Counted from the first letter of the stretch, positions 9,587-18,344 are shown. The stretch is DNA of 64,000 nt from Neobacillus drentensis (GCF_021560175.1 NZ_CP091110.1:858001-922000); one strand, 5' to 3'. The notes: a model not told the origin generated them from the sequence alone. Numbers and translations: made by a program.

Positions 9587-10360
9587 TTATTCAAGCCGGC
9601 GATACATACCAGGAGCAACACCATACTTCTTTTTAAACACTCGATGAAAATAGGGATAGGTGCCAAAACCACAGTCTTCAGCGATTTGTTCAAGTGTTAG
9701 TGCAGTGTACTTCATCCGTTCAAGGGCAGCGGATAAGCGGATTTCCTGCGTATATTCCATGATGGTTTTTCCCACACTGCTTTTAAAAAGATGAACAGAT
9801 CGGGAGACACTCAATCCTGAATGGCGGGCTACATCCTCGACTTTAAACTGGGTTGTCGCATGCTCCTCAATGTACCTCATCATCCTTGTTACTGGATATG
9901 GATAATGATAGGAAGGGACTGTTTCACTAACAGCACGTTCAAGCGTTAAACAAAGAGCTCGGACTAGATAGTCAGCAAGTTCCTCATTCTGATTGGAACC
10001 AGGACGTCTCTTTTCAATTAATACCTGACGCCATAGGAGCAGCAGCTTTTCATCCAATTCAATACGGGAAATGGGAGGCTTAGCGGAACGGTTCCACCAT
10101 TCGTCGAGCCAGGCGCCCTCGCATCCGATATGATAGTCTCCGCTAATTTGCCCTTCATTGACAAGTAGTTCGTAATGATCGCCTGGTTTAATTAGAAGGA
10201 GATCGCCCTTCTTAAGTTCCATTTTGGTTCCTTTGACGACTACCTCGCATAGCCCTTCTGTTTGTAGTCGAAAAAGATAGGAAGGGTACCCGGATTTATG
10301 TTGGGAGTGATATCCCTTTGTATGATAGGAATAGCCGCAAAAAAGTATGTTTGTGGTCAT
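9587..10360 (-). CDS. AraC-family transcriptional regulator with cupin sensor domain
   Basis: 257 residues from the ATG at 10360, which has GAGGAAAA before it; the open frame extends 31 codons upstream without a start signal. Residues about 1-140 form a cupin-like ligand-binding domain. The C-terminal 100 residues contain the two helix-turn-helix units of the AraC/XylS family, ending in the signature CGFGTYPYFHRVFKKKYGVAPGMYRR. It is likely a sugar-responsive activator of the adjacent genes. It is divergent from the TIM-barrel gene at 10487, and paired 20-bp-spaced boxes lie between them and before the gene at 8450. Ligand unknown. Confidence 0.88.
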   Translation of the reverse strand: MTTNILFCGYSYHTKGYHSQHKSGYPSYLFRLQTEGLCEVVVKGTKMELKKGDLLLIKPGDHYELLVNEGQISGDYHIGCEGAWLDEWWNRSAKPPISRIELDEKLLLLWRQVLIEKRRPGSNQNEELADYLVRALCLTLERAVSETVPSYHYPYPVTRMMRYIEEHATTQFKVEDVARHSGLSVSRSVHLFKSSVGKTIMEYTQEIRLSAALERMKYTALTLEQIAEDCGFGTYPYFHRVFKKKYGVAPGMYRRLE

Positions 10361-10381
10361 AATTTTCCTCTTCGAAAAAGA

Positions 10382-10424
10382 TAGCAGAATAGTAGATGTT
10401 TTAATTATATCATCTATGTTTAGT
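10382..10424 (+). promoter_or_regulatory. Second proposed AraC operator, in the divergent promoter region
   Basis: The box around GTAGATGTTTT (10392-10402) is followed 20 bp later by CATCTATGTTT (10411-10421); the ATG cores are at 10396 and 10416. The 27 bases from 10382 differ at only four positions from 8311-8337. The site lies between the AraC gene and the TIM-barrel gene and could control both. Confidence 0.55.
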
Positions 10425-10486
10425 TGTAGAAATAAAATATAAGATGTAATCAAATGAGCTAAGTTTCTAGAAATGGAGGACTAAGG

Positions 10487-11248
10487 ATGAGAAATATTCC
10501 AGTAGCGGTACAAATGTTCACATTAAGGGAAGAAAGTGCAAAAGATTTTGCAGGTACCCTAAAAAAAGTGGCAGAGCTTGGCTTTGATGGTGTTGAGCTT
10601 GCTGGTTACCATGGATTAACTCCGATGGAAATAAGAGAATTATTAGATGAGCTTGGACTTAAAACAGCTGCCTGTCATATGCCGCTTGACCAGTTAGAAA
10701 ACAACCTTGCACAGGTCATTGAAGATCAAAAGATATTAGGAAGTAAGTATGTTGTATGTCCCTATTTAATGCCAGATCGCCGCAGTGAAAGTGACTACAG
10801 AGCCCTTATTTCATTTTTAGAACATGCGGGTGAGATTTGTTGCCAAGAGGGGATTTCCCTTTGCTATCATAATCACGATTTTGAACTTGAGCGCTTATCT
10901 GATGGAAGAATGGCACTTGAAGCGATTTTTGAAGAAACAAACCCTGACATGGTAAAGGCAGAGCTTGATATTTACTGGCTGACTAAAGCGGGCCAAAAGC
11001 CGGCAGAGTGGATAGAACGATATCAAAATCGAACCCCTTTAATTCACTTGAAAGATATGACGACCGATGACGAACAATTTTTCGCAGAACTTGGCACAGG
11101 CGGCGTTGACCTAGAAGCTGTGCTTAATAAGGGTGAACAAGTTGATATTCAATGGTGGGTGGTCGAGCAGGATGTAAGCAGGCGGACACCTCTTGAAAGT
11201 ATCGAAATTAGTATCAATTATTTGAAAACAAAGCTTCCGCGTCTCTAG
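10487..11248 (+). CDS. Sugar phosphate isomerase/epimerase-like TIM-barrel protein
   Basis: 253 residues with the xylose-isomerase-like TIM-barrel (AP_endonuc_2) pattern. Strand-end metal ligands are visible: a Glu in GFDGVELAGYHG, His and Glu in SLCYHNHDFELE, AELDIYWLTKAG, and HLKDM near the end. Members isomerise or epimerise sugars and inosose; some act on 3-keto-glycosides. It starts after AATGGAGGAC, and is divergent from the AraC gene with the proposed operator between. Its neighbours are ThuA and Gfo/Idh/MocA genes. I infer a role in a sugar-oxidation/isomerisation pathway; the reaction is not identifiable from sequence. Confidence 0.8.
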   Translation: MRNIPVAVQMFTLREESAKDFAGTLKKVAELGFDGVELAGYHGLTPMEIRELLDELGLKTAACHMPLDQLENNLAQVIEDQKILGSKYVVCPYLMPDRRSESDYRALISFLEHAGEICCQEGISLCYHNHDFELERLSDGRMALEAIFEETNPDMVKAELDIYWLTKAGQKPAEWIERYQNRTPLIHLKDMTTDDEQFFAELGTGGVDLEAVLNKGEQVDIQWWVVEQDVSRRTPLESIEISINYLKTKLPRL

Positions 11249-11280
11249 TAAATCATTTTGTTCAATATTTTTCACCCTAT

Positions 11281-11309
11281 TTGTCAATGTAAGCAGTTTC
11301 AATTATTCT
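11281..11309 (+). promoter_or_regulatory. Candidate sigma-A promoter of the ThuA gene
   Basis: TTGTCA at 11281-11286 and TATTCT at 11304-11309 are separated by 17 bases, about 50 bases before the ThuA start codon. Confidence 0.4.
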
Positions 11310-11360
11310 GGTATTCTCTAAAATAATAGATAAAGTGAACAACGAGAAGGAGTGTTCAAC

Positions 11361-12086
11361 ATGTTGAATGTAACTATATGGAATGAAAACCGTCATGAAC
11401 AAAAAGATCCTGTCGTAAGGGATATTTATCCTAAGGGAATCCATGGAGCCATCGCTGAATTTCTTAAGTCGGAAGGCTTTGATACAAGAACAGCTACCCT
11501 TGATGAGCCCGAACATGGTTTGACGGATGATGTTCTAAATACCACAGATGTATTAGTTTGGTGGGGGCATGTCGCTCATAATGAAGTAAACGATGAAATC
11601 GTAGAGAAGGTTCGCCAGCGCGTCCTTGATGGAATGGGGCTAATTGTCCTTCACTCCGGGCATTTTTCGAAAATTTTTAAGACCTTAATGGGAACAAGCT
11701 GTGATTTAAAATGGCGCGAAGCAGGCGAAAAGGAACGCCTTTGGGTCGTGAGCCCGAGTCATCCAATTACAGAAGGAATCCCTGAATATATCGAGTTAGA
11801 ACATGAGGAAATGTATGGCGAGCATTTTGATATCCCGCAGCCAGATGAACTAATTTTCACTAGCTGGTTTGAAGGCGGCGAAGTCTTCCGCAGCGGCTGT
11901 ACATACAAGCGCGGAAACGGAAAAGTATTTTATTTCAGACCAGGTCATGAAACTTATCCTACCTATCATAATCAACAAATTCAGCGAGTAATTATTAACG
12001 CAGTTAAATGGGCACAGCCAGTTAAACGAGAACGGCCGGTATACGGAAATTCTAAACCAATTGAGGAAATTAAGGGAGGAAACTAA
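11361..12086 (+). CDS. ThuA-like (trehalose utilisation) domain protein
   Basis: 241 residues from the ATG at 11361, eight bases after AAGGAG; an in-frame GTG at 11352 overlaps the ribosome binding site. The fold is the class I glutamine amidotransferase-like ThuA domain: a start of the type [19 protein letters not shown] in the middle, then [14 protein letters not shown] and [14 protein letters not shown] with conserved His. ThuA proteins accompany Gfo/Idh/MocA dehydrogenases in disaccharide catabolism (thuAB of rhizobia). The next gene begins one base after this stop and is such a dehydrogenase, so the pair is translationally linked. Biochemical role of ThuA here is uncertain. Confidence 0.85.
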   Translation: MLNVTIWNENRHEQKDPVVRDIYPKGIHGAIAEFLKSEGFDTRTATLDEPEHGLTDDVLNTTDVLVWWGHVAHNEVNDEIVEKVRQRVLDGMGLIVLHSGHFSKIFKTLMGTSCDLKWREAGEKERLWVVSPSHPITEGIPEYIELEHEEMYGEHFDIPQPDELIFTSWFEGGEVFRSGCTYKRGNGKVFYFRPGHETYPTYHNQQIQRVIINAVKWAQPVKRERPVYGNSKPIEEIKGGN

Positions 12087-12087
12087 A

Positions 12088-13116
12088 ATGAAAAAGATCA
12101 GAGTAGGCGTAATCGGCTGCGGCAGTATTGCCCAGTATCGTCATTTACCAGAGTACCAAGTAAATCCAAATGTAGAGCTTACAGCCGTTTGTGATATTAA
12201 TCAAGAGCGGGTAATCGAAACAGCCGAAAAATACGCTGTTCTTTCCTTTACGGATTATAACGAGTTGCTAAAAAGTGGTGAGGTGGACGCGGTAAGTGTT
12301 TGTACACCAAACTATCTTCATGCCCCTATCACCATTGCTGCTTTAGAAGCAGGTCTTCATGTCCTTTGCGAGAAGCCAATGGCAACCTCTAAAGAAGAAG
12401 CTGAAGCGATGATTGCGGCAGCTGAGAAAAACGGAAAAAAATTAATGATTGGTCATAATCAGCGTTTTGTTCCGTCCCATCAGAAAGCCCGTCAGTTGAT
12501 TGCAAACGGAGAGGCCGGCAGAATTTACAGCTTCCGTACAGCGTTTGGTCACGGCGGCCCAGAAGGCTGGAGTGTTGATGGAAAAGAAAGCTGGTTTTTT
12601 GAAAAAGAAAAAGCGTTTGTTGGTGCTATGGGTGACTTAGGTGTCCATAAAACAGATTTATTGCGCTATGTATTAGGGGAAGAAATTGTTGAAATAGGTG
12701 CCTTTGTTGAAACGAACGCAAAGGATTTTGCTGACGTCGATGATAATGCCGTTTGCGTATTGAAAACAGAAAGCGGCATCATCGGTACACTTGCCGCCAG
12801 CTGGGCTTATACCGGCAAGGAAGATAACTCTACCATTATTTACGGCGAGAAGGCTATCCTACGATTAGAAGATGATCCAATCAATTCTCTTGTTGTTCAA
12901 TATAGCAATGGCGAAGTAGTGAAATATGAGCTAGGGAAAATTCAATCAAATGAAGCAGGGGGTCAAAACAATACCCATGTCATCGAGCATTTTGTAAATG
13001 CTATTCTGCTAGATGAAGAGCCTGCAGTACCTGGTGAAGAAGGAATGAAATCACTAGAGGTAATTCTAGGAGCACTTAAGTCAAACGAAACGAAGCAAAT
13101 TGTCAAAGTAAGATAA
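12088..13116 (+). CDS. Gfo/Idh/MocA-family oxidoreductase (ThuB-like position)
   Basis: 342 residues from the ATG at 12088; AGGGAGG lies inside the end of the ThuA gene, and only one base separates the two reading frames. It begins KKIRVGVIGCGSIAQYRHLPEY, with the NAD(P)-binding glycine loop, and has the CEKPMAT motif and a MGDLGVHKTDLLRY helix with the catalytic-region His. It probably oxidises a disaccharide or glycoside, by analogy with ThuB, which forms 3-keto products. That is inference from gene order; the sequence itself only shows the family. Confidence 0.85.
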   Translation: MKKIRVGVIGCGSIAQYRHLPEYQVNPNVELTAVCDINQERVIETAEKYAVLSFTDYNELLKSGEVDAVSVCTPNYLHAPITIAALEAGLHVLCEKPMATSKEEAEAMIAAAEKNGKKLMIGHNQRFVPSHQKARQLIANGEAGRIYSFRTAFGHGGPEGWSVDGKESWFFEKEKAFVGAMGDLGVHKTDLLRYVLGEEIVEIGAFVETNAKDFADVDDNAVCVLKTESGIIGTLAASWAYTGKEDNSTIIYGEKAILRLEDDPINSLVVQYSNGEVVKYELGKIQSNEAGGQNNTHVIEHFVNAILLDEEPAVPGEEGMKSLEVILGALKSNETKQIVKVR

Positions 13117-13128
13117 CTATAAAAAACT

Positions 13129-13159
13129 AGAGTTGGCAGCAAACATAGCGGTCAACTCT
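13129..13159 (+). other. Weak hairpin between dehydrogenase and TIM-barrel genes
   Basis: AGAGTTG (13129-13135) pairs with CAACTCT (13153-13159) without a good T-run. It may damp read-through rather than terminate. A single box resembling the AraC repeat (CATATATGTTAATA) follows near 13179. Confidence 0.3.
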
Positions 13160-13210
13160 GTACTATTTAGTGTAATCCATATATGTTAATAAAAGTGAGG
13201 AGATTATAAT

Positions 13211-14179
13211 ATGAAACTAGGCGTCTTTACAGTCTTATTTGCTGAAAAAACATTTGAGGAAATGTTGGATACTGTTCAACAAGCGGGCCTAAATGCAGTT
13301 GAAATTGGAACAGGCTGCTACCCAGGAAACAACCACTGTGATTTAGATTTACTACTAGAAGACGAAAACGCAAGAAGTGAATATAGTCAAAAAGTAGAGG
13401 AACGCGGATTAACCATCAGTGCGTTCAGCTGCCATGGTAATCCGATTTCTCCTGAAAAAGAATTTGCTCAAAGCTCACATGAAACACTTATAAAAACAAT
13501 TAAATTGGCATCGTTACTAAATGTACCGGTTGTTAACTGTTTTTCAGGTACAGCTGGAGACCATGAAGGAGCAAAGTATCCGAACTGGCCTGTTACCCCT
13601 TGGCCAAATGAATACGGTGACGTTAAAAAATGGCAATGGGAAGAAAAGCTGATTCCTTATTGGAAAGAAGTTGGCCAATATGCGAAAGATAACAATGTCA
13701 AAATCGGTCTTGAACTACATGGCGGCTTTTTAGTCCATACCCCATATACGTTGTTAAAATTACGTGAAGAAACCTGTGATGCAATTGGAGCTAACTTAGA
13801 CCCGAGTCACTTATGGTGGCAAGGAATTGACCCTGTAGCTGCCATTAAGATTTTAGCAAAAGAAAATGCCATCCATCATTTCCATGCAAAAGACACATAC
13901 ATTGATCAGGAAAATGTGAATATGTATGGATTAACAGATATGCAGCCATATGGAGAAGTGCAAACACGTGCGTGGACGTTCCGTTCGGTTGGATGCGGAC
14001 ATGGCTTAAAAGAATGGTCTGATATGATGAGCGCCCTCCGCACATATGGCTATGATTATGTGGTTAGCATTGAGCATGAAGATCCAATCATGTCGATTGA
14101 GGAAGGATTCACAAGAGCAGTGACCAATTTGAAATCTGTTTTAATCCAGCAGCCTGTCTCTCAAATGTGGTGGGTATAA
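13211..14179 (+). CDS. Sugar phosphate isomerase/epimerase-like TIM-barrel protein
   Basis: 322 residues. TIM-barrel strand ends with metal-ligand residues are visible: LNAVEIGTGCYPG, SAFSCHGNPI, KIGLELHGGF, GANLDPSHLWWQG, IHHFHAKDTY and VSIEHEDP. The length is above that of the 253-residue relative encoded at 10487 and typical of the myo-inosose/3-keto-sugar type subfamily. Good ribosome binding site AGTGAGGAG. It probably works on the product of the dehydrogenase encoded just upstream, but whether it isomerises, epimerises or cleaves cannot be told from sequence. Confidence 0.82.
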   Translation: MKLGVFTVLFAEKTFEEMLDTVQQAGLNAVEIGTGCYPGNNHCDLDLLLEDENARSEYSQKVEERGLTISAFSCHGNPISPEKEFAQSSHETLIKTIKLASLLNVPVVNCFSGTAGDHEGAKYPNWPVTPWPNEYGDVKKWQWEEKLIPYWKEVGQYAKDNNVKIGLELHGGFLVHTPYTLLKLREETCDAIGANLDPSHLWWQGIDPVAAIKILAKENAIHHFHAKDTYIDQENVNMYGLTDMQPYGEVQTRAWTFRSVGCGHGLKEWSDMMSALRTYGYDYVVSIEHEDPIMSIEEGFTRAVTNLKSVLIQQPVSQMWWV

Positions 14180-14188
14180 TTAACTCCT

Positions 14189-14230
14189 AAGAATTAACAT
14201 CTAAGCATTAACATCTAAGAATTAGAGGTG
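14189..14230 (+). repeat. Short 14-bp tandem repeat, about three copies
   Basis: AAGAATTAACATCT, AAGCATTAACATCT and AAGAATTAGAGGTG lie head to tail at 14189, 14203 and 14217. The last copy has diverged into the ribosome binding site of the GH13 gene. Confidence 0.8.
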
Positions 14231-14234
14231 CCAT

Positions 14235-15905
14235 ATGAATAAAAAGTGGTGGAAAGAAAGTGTGGCCTATCAGGTCTATCCTAGGAGCTTCGTGGATAGC
14301 AATGGCGACGGGATTGGCGATTTAAAAGGTGTGACTTCCAAGTTAGATTATTTAAAAGAGCTTGGCATTGATGTGATTTGGTTATCGCCAATGTTCAAAT
14401 CTCCCAATGATGATAATGGCTATGATATCTCCGATTATCAAGAGATTATGGATGAGTTTGGAACAATGGCTGATTTTGATGAACTCCTTGAGGGAGCTCA
14501 TCAGCGCGGGATGAAATTAATACTAGATTTGGTTATTAACCATACAAGTGACGAGCATCCATGGTTCATTGAGTCCCGATCTTCCAAGGATAATCCAAAG
14601 CGCGATTGGTACATTTGGCGAGATGGAGAAGGCTTAAAGGCACCGAATAACTGGGAGTCCATTTTTAGCGGACCGGCCTGGAGATATGATAAAGAAACAG
14701 AACAATATTTCATGCACATCTTTTCACCGCGCCAGCCGGATTTAAATTGGGAAAACCCTGAAGTCAGAAATGCCTTATATGACATGGTCAATTGGTGGCT
14801 TGATAAGGGCATAGATGGATTCCGTGTCGATGCGATTTCTCACATTAAAAAAGAACCTGGATTCCCTGATATGCCAAATCCTGAGAATCTTGACTTTGTT
14901 CCATGCTTTCCAAAAATGATGAACGTGGACGGGATTGATGAGTTCCTAACCGAATTCTCACAAAAAACGATTAAAAACTACGACATTATGACGGTTGGGG
15001 AAGCTAACGGTGTTGGGCTGGACGATGCGGATAAATGGGTCGGTGAAGACAACGGCTATTTTAATATGATTTTCCAATTTGAATTCTTAGGCCTCTGGGA
15101 TAAGGATGCAGATGACCGTGTGGATGTACGTGCATTGAAGAAGAATCTGACCAAATGGCAGAAAGGGTTGGAGGGCAGGGGATGGAACGCCTTATTCATT
15201 GAAAACCATGACCAGCCGCGCCGGGTTTCTAGTTGGGGTAATGACCGCAAGCTTTGGAAAGAAAGCGCCAAAATGCTGGGTGCCCTATACTTTCTCATGA
15301 AAGGAACGCCATTTATCTATCAAGGCCAGGAAATCGGGATGACCAATGTCCAGTTCCCATCCATTGAGGATTATAATGATGTTGGAATGCTTAATTATTA
15401 CAAGGTTGAAACGGCAAACGGCCGTTCTCATGATGAGATTATGGAGATTATTTGGAAACAATGCCGTGACAACGCTCGGACTCCGATGCAATGGGATGCT
15501 TCCAATATGGGAGGATTTACTTCCGCAAATCAAACCTGGCTGGGAATTAATCCAAACTATAAAGTGATTAATGTTGAGTCCCAACTAAATGATCCTGATT
15601 CTATTTTATCATTTTATAAAAAGTTAATTCGACTACGGAAAGATAACCCGCTGTTTGTATATGGAACTTACGACTTGTTATTACCAAACCATAAACATTT
15701 ATTTGTTTACACCCGTCGCCATGGAAGCCGTAAAGCGATTGTGATTAATAATTTTAGTGAAAAATCAACTAGATTTAAAGTTCCAACGAGTGTCTCCTAT
15801 ACGGGTTCTGAATTGGTATTAAACAATTATGACACAGCAGACAAGACATTAAGAAGAGAATTTACCCTAAAGCCTTATGAAACAAGAGTATATCTGTTGA
15901 AGTAA
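14235..15905 (+). CDS. GH13 alpha-glucosidase (oligo-1,6-/alpha-1,4-glucosidase type)
   Basis: 556 residues, the normal length for cytoplasmic Bacillus alpha-glucosidases. GH13 regions are clear: DLVINHTSDEHPWF, GFRVDAIS (Asp199 nucleophile), VGEANG (Glu256 acid/base) and ENHDQPR (Asp326). There is no signal peptide. It would release glucose from imported short alpha-glucosides such as isomaltose, maltose or sucrose. The residue after the nucleophile is Ala; in this subfamily Val there is linked to alpha-1,6 specificity, so an alpha-1,4 preference is possible (family knowledge, not proof). It is last in the sugar island, downstream of the TIM-barrel gene, with a 14-bp tandem repeat at its ribosome binding site. 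Confidence 0.88.
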   Translation: MNKKWWKESVAYQVYPRSFVDSNGDGIGDLKGVTSKLDYLKELGIDVIWLSPMFKSPNDDNGYDISDYQEIMDEFGTMADFDELLEGAHQRGMKLILDLVINHTSDEHPWFIESRSSKDNPKRDWYIWRDGEGLKAPNNWESIFSGPAWRYDKETEQYFMHIFSPRQPDLNWENPEVRNALYDMVNWWLDKGIDGFRVDAISHIKKEPGFPDMPNPENLDFVPCFPKMMNVDGIDEFLTEFSQKTIKNYDIMTVGEANGVGLDDADKWVGEDNGYFNMIFQFEFLGLWDKDADDRVDVRALKKNLTKWQKGLEGRGWNALFIENHDQPRRVSSWGNDRKLWKESAKMLGALYFLMKGTPFIYQGQEIGMTNVQFPSIEDYNDVGMLNYYKVETANGRSHDEIMEIIWKQCRDNARTPMQWDASNMGGFTSANQTWLGINPNYKVINVESQLNDPDSILSFYKKLIRLRKDNPLFVYGTYDLLLPNHKHLFVYTRRHGSRKAIVINNFSEKSTRFKVPTSVSYTGSELVLNNYDTADKTLRREFTLKPYETRVYLLK

Positions 15906-15928
15906 AGATGGGGCTTTTTTCAAAACAA

Positions 15929-16175
15929 GGCTGTGTTAAAGTTTACTGTTGATTTTTAGCATGTTGATTGGAGCGGAAGGCGGCGAAGACTCCTCGAAAA
16001 TGCTATCGCATTTCCTTCGTGCGTGGGCGGATTCGAGGATGCAAATTCAAAGTCCTGCGGGAGTACGGGGCAGGGGAGACCCCGCAGGTGCAAGTGCGCC
16101 GAGGAGGCTCCCCGGCACGCCCGCGGAAAGCGAAGCCGCCTGGAGCGGAAATCAACATTCAAGATTAACACAGCC
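15929..16175. repeat. GC-rich intergenic repeat element with terminal inverted repeats
   Basis: A 247-bp element bounded by GGCTGTGTTAA (15929-15939) and its exact complement TTAACACAGCC (16165-16175). The core includes GATTGGAGCGGAAGGCGG, GACCCCGCAGG, GAGGAGGCTCCCC and CCGCGGAAAGCGAAGCCGCC, and is far richer in G+C than its surroundings. It resembles the dispersed non-coding repeat found between genes in many Bacillaceae genomes (from memory, not a search). The middle (about 15993-16050) looks like an extra insertion. Open frames inside it are by-products of the palindromic composition, not genes. Confidence 0.75.
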
Positions 16176-16179
16176 TAAA

Positions 16180-16215
16180 ACAAAAGACGATTCGAAAATC
16201 CGAATCGTCTTTTGT
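16180..16215 (-). terminator. Terminator of the DoxX gene
   Basis: A perfect 15-bp stem (16180-16194 with 16201-16215) around a six-base loop lies just after the DoxX stop on the minus strand. Confidence 0.8.
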
Positions 16216-16225
16216 ATATCTATCT

Positions 16226-16744
16226 TTAAACGGTTGCTTTTGCTTTATCAGGATTTGCATTTCTGTTACTCATCTTTCTAATGAAAGGAACAACCCAGCG
16301 GTCTAAACCAATTTTACCAGCGTTATAGCCTGCGGTTAAGATGATAAAGCCTAAGAAAATGTCTCTAGGGTTATGAGATACGGTTCCTGCTAGGAAGAAA
16401 GTAAAGTTCATGACTAGACCAAAGAACATTGCTGCAGTTGTTAAGCAGCCAAGGATTAAACCTAAACCTATTAAAGTTTCCCCAACCGGTACGACTACAT
16501 TAAAGATATCAACGTTTGGCAATGCAAAGTGTTTTAAGAAATCAACATACCAGCCAAAAACGACTGCGCCGTCTGGACCTTTTACTGGATTTGCAATCGC
16601 TCCTTTTATAAAACCAGAAGCATCGAATCCTCCGCTCGTTAATTTTCCTATACCGGCTGTAACCCAAGAGTAACCAAGATATACACGTAAAACAGTTAAG
16701 ATCACTGCTGCAATTTTATTCTCTCTTAAAAATTTGTTAAACAT
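16226..16744 (-). CDS. DoxX-family membrane protein
   Basis: 172 residues with four predicted membrane helices. The first has the DoxX pattern LRVYLGYSWVTAGIGKL, and a PVGETLIGLGLILG helix follows. DoxX proteins are small membrane proteins linked to quinone- or thiol-dependent redox and stress functions; no catalytic activity can be assigned. AGAAGGGCGG precedes the ATG. It is a single-gene unit with its own terminator, next to a GC-rich repeat. Confidence 0.8.
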   Translation of the reverse strand: MFNKFLRENKIAAVILTVLRVYLGYSWVTAGIGKLTSGGFDASGFIKGAIANPVKGPDGAVVFGWYVDFLKHFALPNVDIFNVVVPVGETLIGLGLILGCLTTAAMFFGLVMNFTFFLAGTVSHNPRDIFLGFIILTAGYNAGKIGLDRWVVPFIRKMSNRNANPDKAKATV

Positions 16745-16888
16745 AAATGATTCCGCCCTTCTTTTTTTTGTTTGTTCTTTATGGTTCTACTATATTCCTT
16801 TTTATTGTTAAAAACATGGTTATAGTGATAAGTTCAAAGTTTGTTCGAAATGTTATGGCAAACTATTGAACGGCCCAAACGATAAAAT

Positions 16889-16933
16889 AAAAAAAGTGGC
16901 AGCCAGTTTTTTTGAACTGATTGCCACTTTTTG
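16889..16933 (-). terminator. Terminator of the MATE gene
   Basis: AAAAAGTGGCA pairs with TGCCACTTTTT around an inner CAGTT/AACTG hairpin; on the minus strand the stem ends in a run of T. Confidence 0.85.
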
Positions 16934-16934
16934 T

Positions 16935-18344
16935 TTATACCGAAAGTTCCGCTTTAGCTGCCTTATGTCGCTCCCATGGTTTCATATACCAGCGTTTTAA
17001 GGCAAAACAACCGCGCAGCCATTCATCTGCACCCTGGGCAAGCCAAACACCTAATAATCCTAGTCCATAGTGCACTCCAAGCAGATAGCTGAGGGATACG
17101 GCTATTCCCCACATCGACAGTATGCCCATCACCACTGGGAAACGAACATCACCCGCCGATTTAAGGGAATTCATTAAAACAATATTCATCGCCCTGCCTG
17201 GTTCGACAAAAACAATGGCCCATAAGACAGGCAGGCCGACAGCGATAATTTCAGGGTTTTTTGTAAACGTTTCTAGTAAAGGTGATCCAATTAAAGCGAT
17301 TATTAACGAGGTTAAGGTGGAGGCAGCCATGGCAATTTTCAAGGTCTTAATGCCTCGCTTTAAAGCCCGGTCATACTGCCTCCCGCCAATGTACCGGGCC
17401 ACTAACAACTGCGTCCCTTGGGCGATTGCCACAGTAAATAGAAAACAAATATAGTTTATATTTAAGACATAAACACGTGCCGCAAGTGATGCTGTACCCA
17501 TGGATACAACAAAGCCGGTAATAATCAACTGTGAGAATTGATAGGAAAGATTCTCACCCGCTGAGGGAATCCCAATACCGAGCAGCCCCTTAATATCTTC
17601 TGTTTTAGCAGTCATAATATCTTTTAATTCCAGTTTTAGTGCCAGCCGGTTATAGACAAAATATAGTAAAGCACAAACGGCAAAGGCACGTGCCACCACA
17701 ATCGCCCAGGCCACACCTGTGACACCGGTTATCGGTAAACCGAAAATCCCTGTTATAGCAAGGATATTTCCGCCTATACTGATAAAATCCATCATCATCG
17801 TTACAAACATTGATTCTTTTGTATACCCATGGCTTCGTAAGATAGCACTCAATGCAAGAGAAATAGATTCAAAGAAAAGCGAGATTCCGCATATACGAAG
17901 GAAGGTCAGTCCGTAGTCATATACTTTTCCATGGATATCAAATAGTTGTAAAAGCTGTTCGCCGAAGAAGAAAACGATGAGTGACACAAAGAGGCCGAAC
18001 CAAACGTTCAGTCCAAATACTGTGCGTCCTAACTGTCTAGCATCTTTCAAACGGCCGGCACCAAGTTTTTGGCTAATTAAAACGGTTCCTCCGATCGAAG
18101 TCACATTAAAGACGAGAATAAATATATTTAAAAGTTGATTGGCAACCCCTACACCGGCAGCCGCTGAATCCGAGAAATGCCCCAACATGAAGGTCGCGAT
18201 AATACCGATTCCCATATGCAGGGAAAGTTCAATAAAAAGCGGCCAAGAAATACTGAATAGAGATTGTTCTTGATATTGATAGGATTTTTCCGCCAAATTT
18301 TTATACTCCTTTGCTCTAGTAACTTTTTCAAACATAACTTCCAT
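16935..18344 (-). CDS. MATE-family efflux transporter
   Basis: 469 residues with about 12 membrane helices in two related halves, typical of the MATE family (cation-driven drug/metabolite efflux). The first helix contains FSISWPLFIELSLHMG and the middle region a long string of hydrophobic helices. No substrate can be assigned. The start at 18344 is adopted; a second ATG three codons in has a ribosome binding site placed too close. Monocistronic by spacing. Confidence 0.85.
   Translation of the reverse strand: MEVMFEKVTRAKEYKNLAEKSYQYQEQSLFSISWPLFIELSLHMGIGIIATFMLGHFSDSAAAGVGVANQLLNIFILVFNVTSIGGTVLISQKLGAGRLKDARQLGRTVFGLNVWFGLFVSLIVFFFGEQLLQLFDIHGKVYDYGLTFLRICGISLFFESISLALSAILRSHGYTKESMFVTMMMDFISIGGNILAITGIFGLPITGVTGVAWAIVVARAFAVCALLYFVYNRLALKLELKDIMTAKTEDIKGLLGIGIPSAGENLSYQFSQLIITGFVVSMGTASLAARVYVLNINYICFLFTVAIAQGTQLLVARYIGGRQYDRALKRGIKTLKIAMAASTLTSLIIALIGSPLLETFTKNPEIIAVGLPVLWAIVFVEPGRAMNIVLMNSLKSAGDVRFPVVMGILSMWGIAVSLSYLLGVHYGLGLLGVWLAQGADEWLRGCFALKRWYMKPWERHKAAKAELSV

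Noticed and set aside
15949..16281. Open frames on both strands inside the GC-rich repeat
   Set aside because: They result from GC-rich palindromic composition; composition and lack of start signals argue against coding.
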